A DNA stretch of 64,000 nt, from assembly GCA_037954665.1 (NCBI GenBank), contig JBBMOL010000192.1, forward strand, positions 1,054,001 through 1,118,000, read 5' to 3'. A model generated the notes under the pieces. That model ran no database searches. It worked only from the letters and a program-made list of their open reading frames with translations, and was not told the DNA's origin. A program made the translations under genes and the position numbers. Origin of the DNA: Laguncularia racemosa. Lineage: Eukaryota > Streptophyta > Magnoliopsida > Myrtales > Combretaceae. This document shows, in pieces, positions 8,541 through 19,390 of the stretch; position 1 is the stretch's first letter, and every line of letters begins with the position of its first letter.

Positions 8541-11234
8541 ATGTTTGAATCTAACGAACTATCTAACTCTTTGCCTAGTGTGGTTGTGTCTATTGTGCAG
8601 GACTTTGAAGATGTCTTCCCTGAGGAGATTCCAAAGGGATTACCACCTATTCGTGGTATTGAGCACCAGATTGACCTTGTACTCGGAGCATCGATTCCAA
8701 ACAAGCCAGCTTATAGGAGCAATCCGGAGGAGACAAAGGAACTCCAAAGGCAGGTCGATGAATTAATGGAGAAGGGGTACGTGAGAGAAAGCATGAGTCC
8801 ATATGCAGTGCCTGTGATTTTGGTGCCTAAGAAAGATGGGACATGGAGAATGTGTGTTGATTGCCGCGCCATCAACAACATCACGGTAAAGTATCGTCAT
8901 TCCATTCCTCGCTTAGATGACATGTTAGATGAGTTACATGGGTCTAGTGTCTTTTCCAAAATTGATCTGAAAAGTAGATATCACCAAATTAGAATGAGAG
9001 AAGGTGATGAATGGAAAACCGCATTTAAGACAAAATATGGATTGTATGAGTGGTTAGTAATGCCTTTCGGTTTAACTAACGCACCTAGTACTTTTATGAG
9101 ACTTATGAACCATGTTTTGAGGACTTTTATTGGCAAATTTGTGGTTGTCTATTTTGATGATATCCTCATTTACAGCAAGAGTTTGGAAGATCATATATCT
9201 CATTTGAGGGATGTTTTAGAAGTGCTTCGAAAGGAGCAATTATATGCTAACCTCAAGAAGTGCACTTTTTGCACAGACAAACTTGTGTTTCTTGGTTTTG
9301 TTATTAGTGCACAAGGAATACAGGTTGATGAAGAAAAGATTCGTGCGATCCAAGAATGGCCTAGTCTAACTACTGTAAGTTATGTGCGGAGTTTCCATGG
9401 ACTAGCGAGCTTTTACAGGAGATTTGTGAAAGATTTCAGCACCATTGCAGCACCACTTACTGAGGTAATTAAGAAGAACGTGGGGTTCAGATGGGAAGAG
9501 CAACAAGTGAAGGCCTTTCAAATGCTTAAAAATAAGCTGACTCAGGCGCCATTACTTGCTTTACCTAACTTTGCTAAAACATTTGAAATTGAGTGTGATG
9601 CTTCAAGATTAGGTATTGGAGTAGTGCTCATGCAGGAGAAAAGACCAATTGCATTGTTTAGCGAGAAGCTAAGTGGGGCAACCTTGAACTACCCTACTTA
9701 TGACAAGGAGTTATATGCACTAGTTCGAGCACTGGAGACTTGGCAACACTATCTTTGGCCAAAAGAGTTCGTGATCCACACTGATCATGAATCCTTGAAG
9801 TACTTGAAGGGGCAACATAAACTGAATAAAAGGCATGCTCGTTGGGTGGAGTTCATCGAAACATTTCCATATGTCATCCACTATAAGCAAGGTAAAGAGA
9901 ATGTCATTGCTTATGCACTTTCTAGTAGGTATGCTCTTATCTCTACTCTTAGTTCTAGACTGCTTGGTTTTGAGCACATTAAGGAATTATATGCTGCTGA
10001 TCGAGATTTTTGTGAGGAGTATGTGCATTTTGAGAAGAGTAGGCATGGTAAATTTTATAAACATGAAGGATTCTTGTTTAGGGAGAGTAAACTATGCATT
10101 CCAATTTGTTCTTTAAGAGAATTACTAGTGAGGGAGTCTCATGGAGGAGGTTTAATGGGACATTTTGGAGTAGCTAAAACCCTAGGGGTATTGCAGGAAC
10201 ACTTCTATTGGCCTCACATGAAACAAGATGTTGAGAGGATTTGTGAGCGATGTGTCACGTGTAAGCAAGCGAAATCTAGAGTCCAACCTCAAGGGCTTTA
10301 TACCCCACTTCCCATTCCTCATGAGCCTTGGGTAGATATTTCCATGGATTTTGTGTTAGGATTACCCAAGTCTAGACATGGTCGAGATTCTATTTTTGTA
10401 GTTGTGGATAGATTCTCTAAGATGGCACATTTCATTCCTTGTCACAAAACAGATGATGCTTGCAATATTGCTAATTTGTTCTTTAGGGAAGTTGTGAGAT
10501 TGCATGGTATGCCTAGAACAATCGTATCGGATAGAGATGCTAAGTTCTTGAGCTACTTCTGGAAAACCTTGTGGGCTAAGTTAGGAACTAAGTTATTGTT
10601 TTCTACTACTTGCCATCCACAGACTAATGGTCAAACCGAGGTAGTAAATCAAACTTTATCTACTTTGTTGAGGGCTGTAATTAAAAAGAATATTAAAAGT
10701 TGGGAGGATTGTTTGTCGTATGTTGAATTTGCCTATAACCGTACAATGCATTCTGCTACTAAATTTACTCATTTTGAAATTGTGTATGGTTTTAATCCAC
10801 TAACTCCTTTGGATTTATCACCTTTTCCTATTTCTGAGTATGTTAATCTAGATGGCAAGCAGAAAGCAGAATTTGTTAAACAGATCCATGAGAAGGCAAG
10901 GCTAAACATTGAGCGAAGAACAGAGCGGTATGTGAAACAAGCCAACAAGGGTCGTCGACAAATTGTTTTTGAACCTGGAGATTGGGTTTGGGTTCACATG
11001 CGCAAAGAGCGGTTTCTTATGGAGCGTCGATCTAAATTACTTCCCAGAGGCGATGGACCATTTCAAATTCTTGAGCGCATCAACGATAATGCATACAAGA
11101 TAGATTTGCCTGGTGAGTATCAAGTAAGTGCCACATTTAATGTTACTGATTTGAGTCCTTTTGATGTAGGTGATGATTTGAGGAAAAATCCTTTTCAAGA
11201 GGAGGGGAATGATGAGATCCATGATAAGAGCTAA
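8541..11234 (+). CDS. CRM-like RT-RNase H-integrase ORF
   Basis: An open frame of 897 residues holding most of pol. Reverse transcriptase covers about 60-230, with VPKKDGTWRMCVDC near 95 and the catalytic YFDD at about 205-208. RNase H runs from about 345 to 455 (ECDAS, later TDHESLKYL). Integrase has an HHCC zinc region (about 533-575), a DDE core (Asp near 602 in SMDF, Asp near 665 in SDRDAKF, Glu near 700 in NGQTEV) and a C-terminal module near 833-860. The usual SGYHQI motif reads SRYHQI, a Gly-to-Arg change that may impair RT. The last eight codons lie in the 3' LTR. The ATG is merely the first after an upstream frameshift; originally this was part of one gag-pol polyprotein. Confidence 0.92.
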   Translation: MFESNELSNSLPSVVVSIVQDFEDVFPEEIPKGLPPIRGIEHQIDLVLGASIPNKPAYRSNPEETKELQRQVDELMEKGYVRESMSPYAVPVILVPKKDGTWRMCVDCRAINNITVKYRHSIPRLDDMLDELHGSSVFSKIDLKSRYHQIRMREGDEWKTAFKTKYGLYEWLVMPFGLTNAPSTFMRLMNHVLRTFIGKFVVVYFDDILIYSKSLEDHISHLRDVLEVLRKEQLYANLKKCTFCTDKLVFLGFVISAQGIQVDEEKIRAIQEWPSLTTVSYVRSFHGLASFYRRFVKDFSTIAAPLTEVIKKNVGFRWEEQQVKAFQMLKNKLTQAPLLALPNFAKTFEIECDASRLGIGVVLMQEKRPIALFSEKLSGATLNYPTYDKELYALVRALETWQHYLWPKEFVIHTDHESLKYLKGQHKLNKRHARWVEFIETFPYVIHYKQGKENVIAYALSSRYALISTLSSRLLGFEHIKELYAADRDFCEEYVHFEKSRHGKFYKHEGFLFRESKLCIPICSLRELLVRESHGGGLMGHFGVAKTLGVLQEHFYWPHMKQDVERICERCVTCKQAKSRVQPQGLYTPLPIPHEPWVDISMDFVLGLPKSRHGRDSIFVVVDRFSKMAHFIPCHKTDDACNIANLFFREVVRLHGMPRTIVSDRDAKFLSYFWKTLWAKLGTKLLFSTTCHPQTNGQTEVVNQTLSTLLRAVIKKNIKSWEDCLSYVEFAYNRTMHSATKFTHFEIVYGFNPLTPLDLSPFPISEYVNLDGKQKAEFVKQIHEKARLNIERRTERYVKQANKGRRQIVFEPGDWVWVHMRKERFLMERRSKLLPRGDGPFQILERINDNAYKIDLPGEYQVSATFNVTDLSPFDVGDDLRKNPFQEEGNDEIHDKS
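11199..11209 (+). other. Polypurine tract of the CRM-like element
   Basis: A purine run ending GAGGAGGGGAA abuts the 3' LTR at 11210. It would prime plus-strand DNA synthesis. It is also coding: the polyprotein reads through it into the LTR. Confidence 0.85.
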
Positions 11235-12094
11235 GCCAGAAGAAGGAATGTGGATCCTCTTGAAGTGCCACCTGGACCGATCACAAGAAATTGAGCGAAA
11301 TGATTCAAGGAAGCACTTAATGGGTTGATAAAGGATGTCCATGAAGCCGGAAAGGATTAGAGCAATCATGAAGTTGGAAAGGATTGGAACAACTATGGGA
11401 AGACCCTTGCTCTTGTACAAGTCATACCGGATACGGGGTGAAGAGGGCGTGTCTTTACAAGGCACGACCGTGTAGGAATCTTAAGGTTATACAGAATCAT
11501 ACACGGTCATATACACGGCTAAAAGGCACGGCCGTGTATGGTGTTAAGAATTTCTATAGAAAGATACATGATTAGAAGTACATGGTCGTGTATGTTGCCA
11601 GAATTTTCATAGAAAAGTACACGGCCAAGTACACGGCCGTGTATCTCCCTGACGCCGGCCTTTTATGTTTTGTTTTGTTATTTTACGCACTTATTGAAGT
11701 GACGTCGTTTTGGACCTTTATTGTCACGAATTGTAACCCTAATATAAAGCTCCTAGGGTTAGAGAATAGAACAGATACAACATATACAACATTGAAAGTT
11801 TGAAAACACTTTGAGAGAGTTCTTCTCTTGGTTCTTTAAAGAATTAACCTCGAACTTATCGAATTTTATTTCCGTAGCATTCATCCCGACTTATCAATCG
11901 GTCTTTCATCCCAATTGTGGCATCTTCATATTATACAAAGGTTCTTGTCTCGCTTATAGACGACGGGTCGCGGTTTCCACTTGAGGGTGTTTGGCATCTT
12001 AGGTAACGAATTCCGAACGTATTGGTACTGGGTTTCGTCACACGTTGGCGTGGTTCGTATCAGTTAGGAATCCGATCAAACTGATCTCGCATCA
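11210..12094 (+). repeat. 3' LTR of the CRM-like element
   Basis: 885 bases, same ends as the 5' LTR. Compared with that copy it has a 27-base tandem duplication near 11350-11385 (ATGAAGCYGGAAAGGATT unit) and a 12-base duplication of a dyad half-site near 11619-11631 (ACGGCCAAGTAC). TATA box at 11743-11749. Followed by GAATT at 12095-12099. Confidence 0.95.
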
Positions 12095-12099
12095 GAATT

Positions 12100-12620
12100 A
12101 CTAGTATAAGAAGAAAAATGAATAAGCATAGTAATTTGATGTCATGAAATTGATAGGAATTGTTCTAATCGCTGCACAACCCACTTTTGTGCTATTTGAT
12201 ACGAGAGCTTCACATTCTTTCATAAGTTTAGTGGTAACCTAACAGCGAAGGCTAGGGGTTCAACCATCTTTACAGACCTTAAGGATAAGTACTCCTATGG
12301 GAGAGTAGGTTATCATTAAAGAAACAGTAAAAGATTGCCCCATCGAAATACAAGGAAGGAATATGCTTGCAAATCTAATTGTCTTGGCTATGAAAGGTTA
12401 TGAAGTAATTTTAGGAATGGATTGGTTATCTCAACATTATGCTTACGTAGACTGTAAGAATAAAGAAGTGCAATTTAATAAGCTAAGGACAAAAATCATA
12501 GTGTTTCGAGGACAAGCAAGAAAAACTTCTGAAGCTTCTACCAATGTGGTTCAAGAAAAAGGAAAAGGTTTTCAAAACTGGAGCATATGCTTAATAAGTG
12601 CAGCAGAAGCAGAGAAGAAA
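12100..12620 (+). pseudogene. Tekay-like protease, broken
   Basis: The Tekay-like coding sequence resumes after the GAATT copy. The active-site segment VLFDTRASHSFIS starts near 12189 (Asp codon at 12198). The usual DTGAS reads DTRAS, a Gly-to-Arg change next to the catalytic Asp expected to kill the enzyme. The second half, VILGMDWLSQHYAYVDC near 12405-12450, is the typical protease C-terminal motif of this lineage. Stops occur near 12240 and 12307. Confidence 0.85.
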
Positions 12621-13955
12621 TCGCCAAGGTTAGAAGAAATACCAATTGTTAAGAAATATCATAAGGTGTTTCCTGAAGAATTACTGGGACTGCCACCTTC
12701 AAGAGAATTAGACTTTACCATCGAGACTAAACCTGGTACTGAACCAATCTCGAAGGCATCATATCGGATGGCTCCAATCAAACTGTAGGAATTGAAGAAA
12801 CAATTACAAGAACTAATTGAAAAGGGGTTTATTTGACTAAGCGTATCTCTTTAGGGAGCTCCAGTATTGTTTGTCAAGAAAAAGGATGGATCCATGAGGT
12901 TATGTATTGATTATCGTGAATTGAATAAAGTGACTATCAATAATAAGTATCCATTACCAAGAATCAATGATCTTTTTTATCAATTGAAGGGAGAAAATAT
13001 CTTTTCTAGGATTGACTTAAGATCCGGATACCATCAGTTGAAAATCAAATTGGAAGATATCCTGAAGACTGCTTTCCGAACAAGATATAGCCATTATGAA
13101 TTTTTAGTTATGCCATTTGGGTTAACGAATGCTCCAGCCATATTCATAGACCTCATGAATAGAATTTTTCAGCCATTCTTAGATAAGTTCATCGTGGTTT
13201 TTATTGATGACATTCTCATCTTTTCTAAGATGCCAACAGAACATGTGGAGCATTTGAGCATTGCTCTAGAATTATTGACAGAGCATTGATTATATGCAAA
13301 ATTGTCTAAGTGTGAGTTTTGGATGCAATAAGTAGCATTTTTGGGACATATCATCTCTGGCCAAGGAATAACGGTCAATTCAGCTAAAATAGAGGCCATA
13401 GTTGATTGGAAGCAACCCATAACCATAATAGAAGTAAGAAGTTTTCTTGGGTTAGCTGGATATTACAGACGGTTGGTGAAATTTTTTTCCTAAATAGTAA
13501 AACCACTAACTATGCTGACCTAGAAAGAAGTGAAGTTTACATGGGATGAGGCTTGTGAAAGAAGCTTCCAAGAATTGAAACAATGGCTAATTACAGCTCC
13601 GATCTTGACATTACATAATACGGAAGAATCTTTTCGTATATGCAGTGACACTTCTTGAAAGGAATTGGGTTATGTGTTGATGCAAAATGAGAAAGTAGTA
13701 GCTTATGCCTCCAAACAATTGAAACCACATGAGAGGAACTATCCCACTCATGATCTAGAGTTAGCTACCGCTGTGTTTGCCCTAAAAATATGGAGACATT
13801 ATCTATATGGGAAAAGATGCGAAATATATACGGATCATAAGAGTCTGAAATATCTATTCACTCGGAAGGAGTTGAATATGTGGCAAAGAAGATGGCTCAA
13901 ACTTCTTAAGGATTATGATCTCGGTATCAACTAATACCCAGGAAGAGCCAATGTT
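12621..13955 (+). pseudogene. Tekay-like RT and RNase H, stop-interrupted
   Basis: One frame carries most of the domain with stops at about 12786, 12834, 13287 and several later. RT motifs include FVKKKDGSMRLCIDYRELN (12870-12925), DLRSGYHQLKI (13015), VMPFGLTNAPA (13110) and the catalytic FIDD box in VVFIDDILIFSK (13195-13230). RNase H follows, with YTDHKSLKYLF near 13835. The thumb and connection region (FLGLAGYYRRLVKFFS) is also present. Sequence type agrees with Del/Tekay chromoviruses. Confidence 0.9.
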
Positions 13956-14548
13956 GTGGTAAATGCTTTAAGTAGAAAGAATCATGGCCAAATGGCGGCA
14001 CTTTTGATAAAACAACGACAATTGATACAAGAATTTGAAAAACTGAGAATCGAATTTGCTTGGCATGAAGAAGAGGCCCAATTAACCACTCTAGAAGTGC
14101 GACCTACACTTTTAGATCAAGGAAATGTAGTGCACTAACTTAAAAACAATAGAACTTTGAGATAAAGTGGAACGAAGAGTCAGCACTGACCTTAAAGTGA
14201 ACTCAGAAGGAATCCTAAAACTAAGGGGTAGATGGTATGTACCGGTAAACTCAAAATTAAGAAATGAGATTTTGGATGAAGCTCACAACTCTGGATAAAC
14301 CATATACTTAGGAGGAAGCAAGATGTATTAAGAACTCAAGAAGGGTTATTGGTGGGAAGGCATGAAGAAGGATATAGCACGATATGTTTCTCAATGTTCT
14401 ATCCGCCAACGAGTCAAGGCTGAACATCAAAGACCTAGTGGATTATTACAACCATTTCCAATTCCAGAGTGGAAATGGGAATGAATCACAATGGATTTCA
14501 TTATAGCGTTACCCAGAACGAGACCTGGACACAAAGCTATATGGGTGA
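13956..14548 (+). pseudogene. Tekay-like integrase, first part
   Basis: The fragment includes the end of RNase H (NALSRKNH), the HHCC zinc region in decayed form around 14280-14420 (a GYWWEGMKKDIARYVSQC-like stretch), and the start of the catalytic core (TMDFIIALPR near 14490, first catalytic Asp). It is interrupted at 14548 by the solo LTR 14549-15587; the continuation begins at 15593. Confidence 0.85.
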
Positions 14549-15587
14549 TGATGTGCCTAATTCCACTTAGAAGCACAATCAAAAGACTTAAGAAAAAACA
14601 ATCTCAAGTCAAGGTAAAACCGGATCCACAAGGGGCAATTTCACGTGAACCCTAATGAAGATACAAGGAAATCCAAATGTTCAATGATGCAATTGTGAAA
14701 CCTCAATGCTAATATCTTCTAATAACACCCTAATCACATATAATCCACGAAAATAATCCACAAATTCAAAAGAAAACCTCAATTATAAGAATTCCTTTCC
14801 ACAAGTGAAATTCACGTTTCAAGTGGATTCTTCAATGATGATTCGAATTCAATTGCAAGGGACCTTAAATAAACTCAAGAATTCATCAACAATAAGAAGT
14901 AATTCTGACCAAGAACTATCTCAATTCAACCTTAGATATGACACACTAGAGAAGAAAAGAAATCACAACAAAATGAAATTGATACTACTCACAATTTCAA
15001 GGTGTTGCACTCGCCACAATTTCAACTCTTGGGATTGAAATTGATAAGAGTCTAAATGACAATTATGAACCCTAATTCTCACGTGAAGAAGAAGTGTTTG
15101 ATCTGCAAAATAAGCCTCCTCAAACCCTCTCTTAAGCAAGTATTTATACTTGCTACTCCTAGGGTTAAAAAGTGCTCAAAATTACAAGTTTGCCACTTTT
15201 AAGGTGACTAACCCTAAATGAAAATTACAAGGAAATAAAAGTATTCCAAAACCAAAATACAACCAAAATAGTTCATAAAAGAAGAAATATATAAAAGAAA
15301 TGGTCTTCAAGACGCCGGTCTTCTATAGGATCCATCAGCCGAGCTCATCGCCGGTTCAGGTTGGTCCATGGATAACCCACAAGCTGAGTCTGAGGGAGTT
15401 TATCCATTGCCCTATAAAATATGATAAGTGTGCCTGTTTGAAAACACAATACAAGAATAATAGAAAAGAGGTTAATATATAAATAATTTTGGGGTTGATC
15501 TGCTCAAAATGGGCCCTCATCGCCAAAATTCAAATTCCTTTAGTTTTTGCCCTAATGATAGGTCTTGTCGGATTTTGATTCCTATCA
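14549..15587 (-). mobile_element. Solo LTR, B type, inside the integrase
   Basis: 1039 bases with TG..CA ends and a perfect GGTGA duplication at 14544-14548 and 15588-15592. No internal region remains, so this is a solo LTR left after LTR-LTR recombination. Removing the LTR and one duplication would make the flanks contiguous and in frame across the integrase core, which confirms the borders. The minus orientation follows from the TATA dyad CAAGTATTTATACTTG near 15135-15150. Confidence 0.95.
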
Positions 15588-15592
15588 GGTGA

Positions 15593-16560
15593 TCGTGGAT
15601 CGATTGACTAAATCTGCTCATTTCTTACCGGTCAATATGACATACTCTTTAGACAAACTGGCTGGAATTTATTTATGAGAAATCATGAGACTCCACGGAG
15701 TGCCACAAGGTATTGTATCTGATCGAGATTCACGGTTTGTATCTAAAATTTGGAGAAGCTTACAATGAGCTTTAGGGACAAAACTGCAATTTAATACAAC
15801 GTATCATCCTTAAACTGACGGACAATCTAAGCGAACGATCCAGATGTTAGAAGATATGTTGAGAGCTTGTGCGTTAGACTTTAAAGATAGTTAGGATCGA
15901 CATTTACCACTAATCGAGTTTGCCTACAACAACGGTTATCACTCATCGATCAAAATGGCCCCTTATGAAGCTTTATATGGAAGAAAATGCAGATCTCTGT
16001 TGTATTGGGATGAATCTAAAAGGAGCACCATTAGGTTAGATCTGTTACAATAAATGATAGACAAGGTTGCCATCATCAAACAACAAATGAAGGAAACTCA
16101 AGATCGCTAGAAGAGCTGGGCGGACTTAAAGAGGAGAGAGATTGAGTTTCTACCAGGAGAGCATGTTTATTAGAAAGTTACTCTAATCAAAGGAACAAGA
16201 AGATTTGGAATGAAAGGAAAACTGAGTCCTAGATATGTAGGGCCATATGAAGTGCTAGAAAGAATTGGTGAAGTAGCTTATCACCTCGCATTGCCACCCC
16301 AACTATCAGGAATGCATGATGTGTTCCATGTATCATTGCTTTGAAAGTGTATCCCAGATCTAAATCGAGCTATCAAAATCGATATCCTAACATTTCGGCC
16401 GAATTTGATGTATCGAGAACACCTCATTTGAATCCTCGACTTTCAGACTCAAGAGTTATGTAGCAAGATTATCTAATTCGTTAAGGTCCAATAGAGCCGA
16501 AACTCGGAACGAGAAGCAACTTGGGAGAAAGAAGAGGAGATGAAGGAAAGATACCCTCAT
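15593..16560 (+). pseudogene. Tekay-like integrase, second part, with chromodomain-region remnant
   Basis: The sequence continues the DDE core: SDRDSRFVSKIW near 15720 holds the second Asp. The segment that should carry the catalytic Glu reads TDGQSKRTIQM near 15810, Glu replaced by Lys, so the enzyme is inactive. After the core come FLPGEHV-like and KLSPRYVGPYEVLERIGEVAY (16225-16285; C-terminal GPY/F module), then HDVFHVSLL near 16317. Last comes a decayed stretch ending in EATWEKEEEM and YPHLFE (16515-16570), where Tekay/Del elements have their chromodomain. Several stops. Confidence 0.85.
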
Positions 16561-16610
16561 CTCTTCGAGAAACTATGTACGTATTGAAGTTTTGAGGACA
16601 AAACTTTTTT

Positions 16611-16623
16611 TAGGAGGGGAGGA
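16611..16623 (+). other. Polypurine tract of the Tekay-like element
   Basis: TAGGAGGGGAGGA abuts TGTAAAACCC at 16624. A GGAGGGGAGGATGTAA-type junction is characteristic of Del/Tekay 3' LTR starts. Confidence 0.8.
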
Positions 16624-19390
16624 TGTAAAACCCACAAAATTCGTAAAATATAACACTAGAAAAATACTATGAAAATTAATTATAAATCATGATAATTTAA
16701 AATAAAGAATATATATTCCTCAAAATCTAAATTACGAACTATATTAGGTTAAATAAGAAAAATTTATAAGAAATTACAAATTCAAAATTTTAAATAAAAA
16801 TTTTGAATGCATAATTATAATTTGAATAGTCAAATTCTTAAATGTAAAATTTCATAATGAAAAACTTAAATTTTAAGATTTTAATTATTAATTTATTAAT
16901 AGCTAAAGACAAAAAAAAAAAAAAAGGCTAAGTCGATGAGATGCACAGTGACTATATAAAGTACACCGTGCATCGGAAACGAGGAGAAACACTAGAAGTC
17001 CAAAGAAAATTCTAGAAAAAAAGAGAGAATGTGAGAAAAAGGTGAGAGGAAGAAGAAGAAGAAAATTTTAGAAAAAAATTGTAGTTTTCGCATATGACTT
17101 CCAAATCACAAACCGAGACTATCAACATAATCCTTAAGGTAAGAGCAACTCAACAAAACCAATTTTGCTTGAAACAAGATTATTTTTCAAAGTTTAGATG
17201 TTAAGGCTTTTTGTGTGGAAATCTTTACATTTAGCCTAGAACTAACAATATCACTTAGAAATACGATAAATACGAAATTCTTGAGCTCAAATAGTATTTG
17301 ATGATATATTTTTCCTTATGTTTTAGGTAAGGAAAAAGCATTTGACGGGATACTTGAGGATTATTTGGAGTAGAAGTGAGAAACAATGAGACTTAGGTAA
17401 GTAGGACTTTGGCGTGTTGTATTGCATGATTATTTGTTGATTATGTGTTATATCAAGTTGTGTTGCTTTGTGATCACGTACTTATACATTATATTCATGT
17501 GAAGGATGTGTATATATTCGTATTACATAGGAGTAAATATGAAAAAGGGGATAAATATATATATATATATATATGCGTAAGTATGTGCACTTTTTGGGTG
17601 TGAAAGTACGAGTTATATATGTGTAAGTGTTAATACATGTGTGTATATGTATGTACACATATGAAGTACAATTACGTATAAAAAGTACGCGAGAGTAAGT
17701 ATCCATTTGTAGTTTTTTGTAAATAGGGTCAGCATGGGTGTCAACATGGCCATGCTCAAGGTTGTGCTGACTTTGAAATGCATTATCTTCAATGCCAGGT
17801 TCAGCATGGGCTCTAACATGGGCATGCTTGGGGTAAGGCTGAAATGTTTCTTGCTTTTAACCATTTTTCTGACTCAGCACTAGCTTCAGCACTAGCCGTG
17901 CTGAATTGAAATTTCAATTTCCTTCATTCTTCACAAAAAATTCAATTTACCTTTTGCTCATACCATCCTTAGCCCTCTCTTTTGTCTCCTTTGAAACAAA
18001 TAAATAAATAAATAAAATTTTTACAATGGATGAGAAATTGCACTATTGAAGAAGGGTTCAAGAGTATGAGATGTGATGGGTCGACTTTGAAATTTGAAAT
18101 GATAGTCTAATGCTTGTTTGTTGAATGGTCAATAGAATTGTTTTACTTCCCTTATGTAGATTGGTTATTATCATATATTGATTGATCACTTGAAGTCAAT
18201 TAATCCAAAGTTGAGATTTAACTAAAATGAGACATGCATTACACGAGACATTGCATAACTTTGAAGGCCATCACTCTCACAGGGCATTCGGAAGTAATTG
18301 TGATATTACTGAGCCGTCTTGAGCGAACTACTAGATTAGGGGATTGTTTATGCCTTGCCAGTTCCTTGTTCGGAGTGTCTTTGAGGGTGTTGCTCCGACT
18401 GTTGCAAGCGCACAGGAGTGTCCGGTGTTAAAATGAATAAATAATAAATATTAAGTAATGAAAAATTAAACCGAGTTGTGAGACCTGAGCACTGATGGTG
18501 GCTTCAGAATCCTTAACTCAAGGTCAAGGGGGGCATAAACCCTAAACTTCATGTTGGTTACCGGAAGACCACGTGAATTGATGTATTCATGTGGTTGCTC
18601 ATGTATAGCATATGGTTGATAACTTGTTTGAAATTGCCTACATGATAACAACACTAAGAGATTGCACTCCTATCTTACTAAGCTTATAGCTTACCCTCCC
18701 ACATATTTTGTCTTGTAGGTCACGACTACCTAAACTTTCTTATGGGTCATTAGACTAAGGTAAGCCTCTGTTATAAAGCTAGAAGATTTTGGATATTGTG
18801 GGTGAAATTGAAGATTAGTACATGAGTTAGTTCAATAGATTTGAATTACGGAAATGTAGGAGCCATGGTAGGCTCAATGGAACTTTTGTATATGTATATG
18901 AATGGGACCCACTGACATTTATGTAAATAGATAATCATCTAATATTTCTATTAAATATGTATATGTTATGAGTATTGGAGTAAATGATAGAGGCCTTGAA
19001 CGTTATAATGTGATTAAACAGGTATAGCACTTAGATAAAGACACTTTATGGTCGCTTAGCTAGGGTTGGGCGATCATGGCGAGTTGTCACGTTGAGTAAC
19101 TAGGGAGGGGCGTAACATGGAGCAATTTAGTCACTAGTTAGGTTTGGGATTGATTCCTTGAATAAACCGACTCACAATTCCAAGGCCAACAACTTACTAT
19201 GACAGAGGAAATTGAGTTTAAATAATATGAACTAACCGTAGTGCCATTTGTGCATTTGACTAGATGAATGTGAATGGCCTATAGATAAATATTCTCCTAA
19301 GTGTATTTATGTCTGATTAATCCAGACGAAATAAATCATCATGCGTTAATTTGAATCTATGATTGAAAATGTATGAAGGGTGCTATTATG
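16624..19390 (+). repeat. 3' LTR of the Tekay-like element, right end unresolved
   Basis: The LTR starts TGTAAAACCC. A TATA box (TATATAA, 16953-16959) lies about 330 bases in, followed by a transcript-leader-like region with GGTAAGAGCAACTCAAC near 17140, also seen in the chromovirus LTR at 27501. A (TA)n run lies at about 17555-17574 and CAGCATGG/CCATGCTG-type dyads at about 17726-17910. No clear LTR end or target duplication was found; around 19.2-19.4 kb is a guess from comparison with the LTR at 27501. Confidence 0.5.

Larger units (their letters stand above)
5270..12094 (+). mobile_element. CRM-like Ty3/gypsy retrotransposon, nearly complete
   Basis: A 6825-base element with two LTRs, primer site, gag, protease, RT, RNase H, integrase, polypurine tract and a perfect GAATT duplication. 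The protease motif DGGS, a single CCHC knuckle, absence of a canonical chromodomain and a polyprotein that reads into the 3' LTR fit the CRM lineage, although Reina-type relatives cannot be excluded. It lies inside the older Tekay-like element near its gag/protease junction. Gag and protease carry seven stops and two frameshifts, so this copy is not autonomous. Confidence 0.9.
3545..19390 (+). mobile_element. Degenerate Tekay/Del-type chromovirus with nested insertions
   Basis: Fragments of one Ty3/gypsy element lie in order on the plus strand: gag with three zinc knuckles, protease, RT, RNase H, integrase, a chromodomain-region remnant, a polypurine tract and a 3' LTR beginning TGTAAAACCC at 16624. 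The coding order, GGAGGGGAGGATG tract and LTR start are typical of Tekay/Del chromoviruses. It is split by the CRM-like element 5270-12094 and solo LTR 14549-15587. Stops occur throughout, so it is dead. The 5' LTR is not visible, and the right end near 19390 is only an estimate. Confidence 0.75.
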
